Shown in pieces: positions 5,574-5,917 of a stretch of DNA of 5,917 bases. Position 1 is the first letter of the stretch; each line of letters opens with the position of its first letter. Source of the DNA: Methylocapsa sp. (lineage in GTDB: Bacteria > Pseudomonadota > Alphaproteobacteria > Rhizobiales > Beijerinckiaceae); NCBI GenBank assembly GCA_003162995.1, contig PLUZ01000161.1:1-5917 (forward strand). The letters are read 5' to 3'. A program made the translations under genes and the position numbers. The notes beneath the pieces were generated by a model. The model saw only the letters and a program-made list of their open reading frames with translations. It did no database searches and had not been told where the DNA came from.

Positions 5574-5917
5574 TCATCCGGAATTACGCAGGCCCGCGGC
5601 GACGCCATTGATCGAGATGAGGATCGTGCGCAGGGTCCGGTCCGCATGTTCGCCACTGCGCCAGCGGCGCAAGAGCTCGACTTGGAGGTGGTTTAGGGGC
5701 GCTATATAAGGAAACCGATGCCTGATCGAGCGGGCGAGCACCGGGTTGTCGGCCAGACGCTCGGTTGTGCCTTGGATCTCGTCGAGCGTTTTGGTCGTGC
5801 GCCGCCATTCCTCTTCCAAAATGCCGAATATTTTCGCAGCGAGAGCCTGATCGGGAACGAGTTCGGTGTACCGCTCGGCAAGGCCCATGTCGGCCTTGGC
5901 CAGCACCATGTCCATAT
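5574..5917 (-). CDS. ppc: Phosphoenolpyruvate carboxylase, C-terminal part (runs off right edge)
   Basis: PEP carboxylase converts phosphoenolpyruvate and bicarbonate to oxaloacetate in the cytosol, an anaplerotic reaction that also feeds the serine cycle in methylotrophs. Only the last 113-114 residues of a protein normally near 900 residues are in the window. The match is clear: MDMVLAKADMGLAERY, LADNPVLARSIRHRFPYI, then APLNHLQVELLRR and ISINGVAAGLRNSG at the end. The leading MDMVLAK is internal, preceded in family members by Asn, and the two edge bases fit an Asn codon, so no start is present. Bacterial and plant enzymes usually end in QNTG; here the end is RNSG, with the terminal Asn and Gly kept. 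The TGA stop is at 5576-5574. The gene converges on the methyltransferase. The catalytic His and Arg residues lie outside the window. Confidence 0.93.
   Translation of the reverse strand, partial: MDMVLAKADMGLAERYTELVPDQALAAKIFGILEEEWRRTTKTLDEIQGTTERLADNPVLARSIRHRFPYIAPLNHLQVELLRRWRSGEHADRTLRTILISINGVAAGLRNSG

Noticed and set aside
1..5917. CRISPR array, tRNA, rRNA or insertion sequence
   Set aside because: No regularly spaced direct repeats, cloverleaf pattern, transposase motif or paired terminal repeats were seen on either strand by eye.

Overview
This GC-rich window (roughly 60% G+C by eye) looks like a proteobacterial chromosome, most likely an alphaproteobacterium. That placement is inferred from composition, codon use and gene types; no marker gene here settles it. 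No rRNA, tRNA, CRISPR array, insertion sequence or integrase was recognised.

Layout: (1) At the far left is the open 3' end of an unrecognised plus-strand reading frame (2-202). (2) From 199 to about 3060, on the minus strand, lies a wrecked two-gene module. It holds a remnant of a DUF1156 DNA-methylase (COG1743-like), followed by a broken DUF499 AAA+ ATPase (COG1483-like) that still has the tail of an N-terminal Swt1-type HEPN domain. The DUF1156-DUF499 pair is known from predicted anti-phage islands. Here the pieces are spread over at least three reading frames. They are joined by apparent internal deletions and carry single-base frameshifts, an in-frame TGA and a Walker A lysine-to-glutamate change. 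I read the region as a decaying defence locus, not a working one. (3) From 3136 to 4596, minus strand, are two apparently intact genes: a HAD-IIA (LHPP/NagD-like) phosphatase and a six-helix inner-membrane protein of unknown function. (4) A 261-base divergent intergenic region (4597-4857) holds a perfect 8-bp-arm inverted repeat. (5) On the plus strand is an intact class I SAM-dependent methyltransferase (4858-5553). (6) It converges on the 3' end of a phosphoenolpyruvate carboxylase gene (5574 to the right edge, minus strand).

How the genes fit together: the HAD phosphatase, membrane protein, methyltransferase and PEP carboxylase look like ordinary chromosomal genes with no obvious common pathway. 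PEP carboxylase is an anaplerotic enzyme and is also used in the serine cycle of methylotrophs, but no other serine-cycle gene is visible. The defence remnant starts less than 100 bases after the phosphatase stop and ends in a tail-to-tail stop overlap with the left-edge frame. It therefore sits as a degraded accessory island next to core genes. I do not see an intact new system. The most informative part is the readable fossil of a DUF1156-DUF499 system, in which most inactivating events can be placed to within a few bases.
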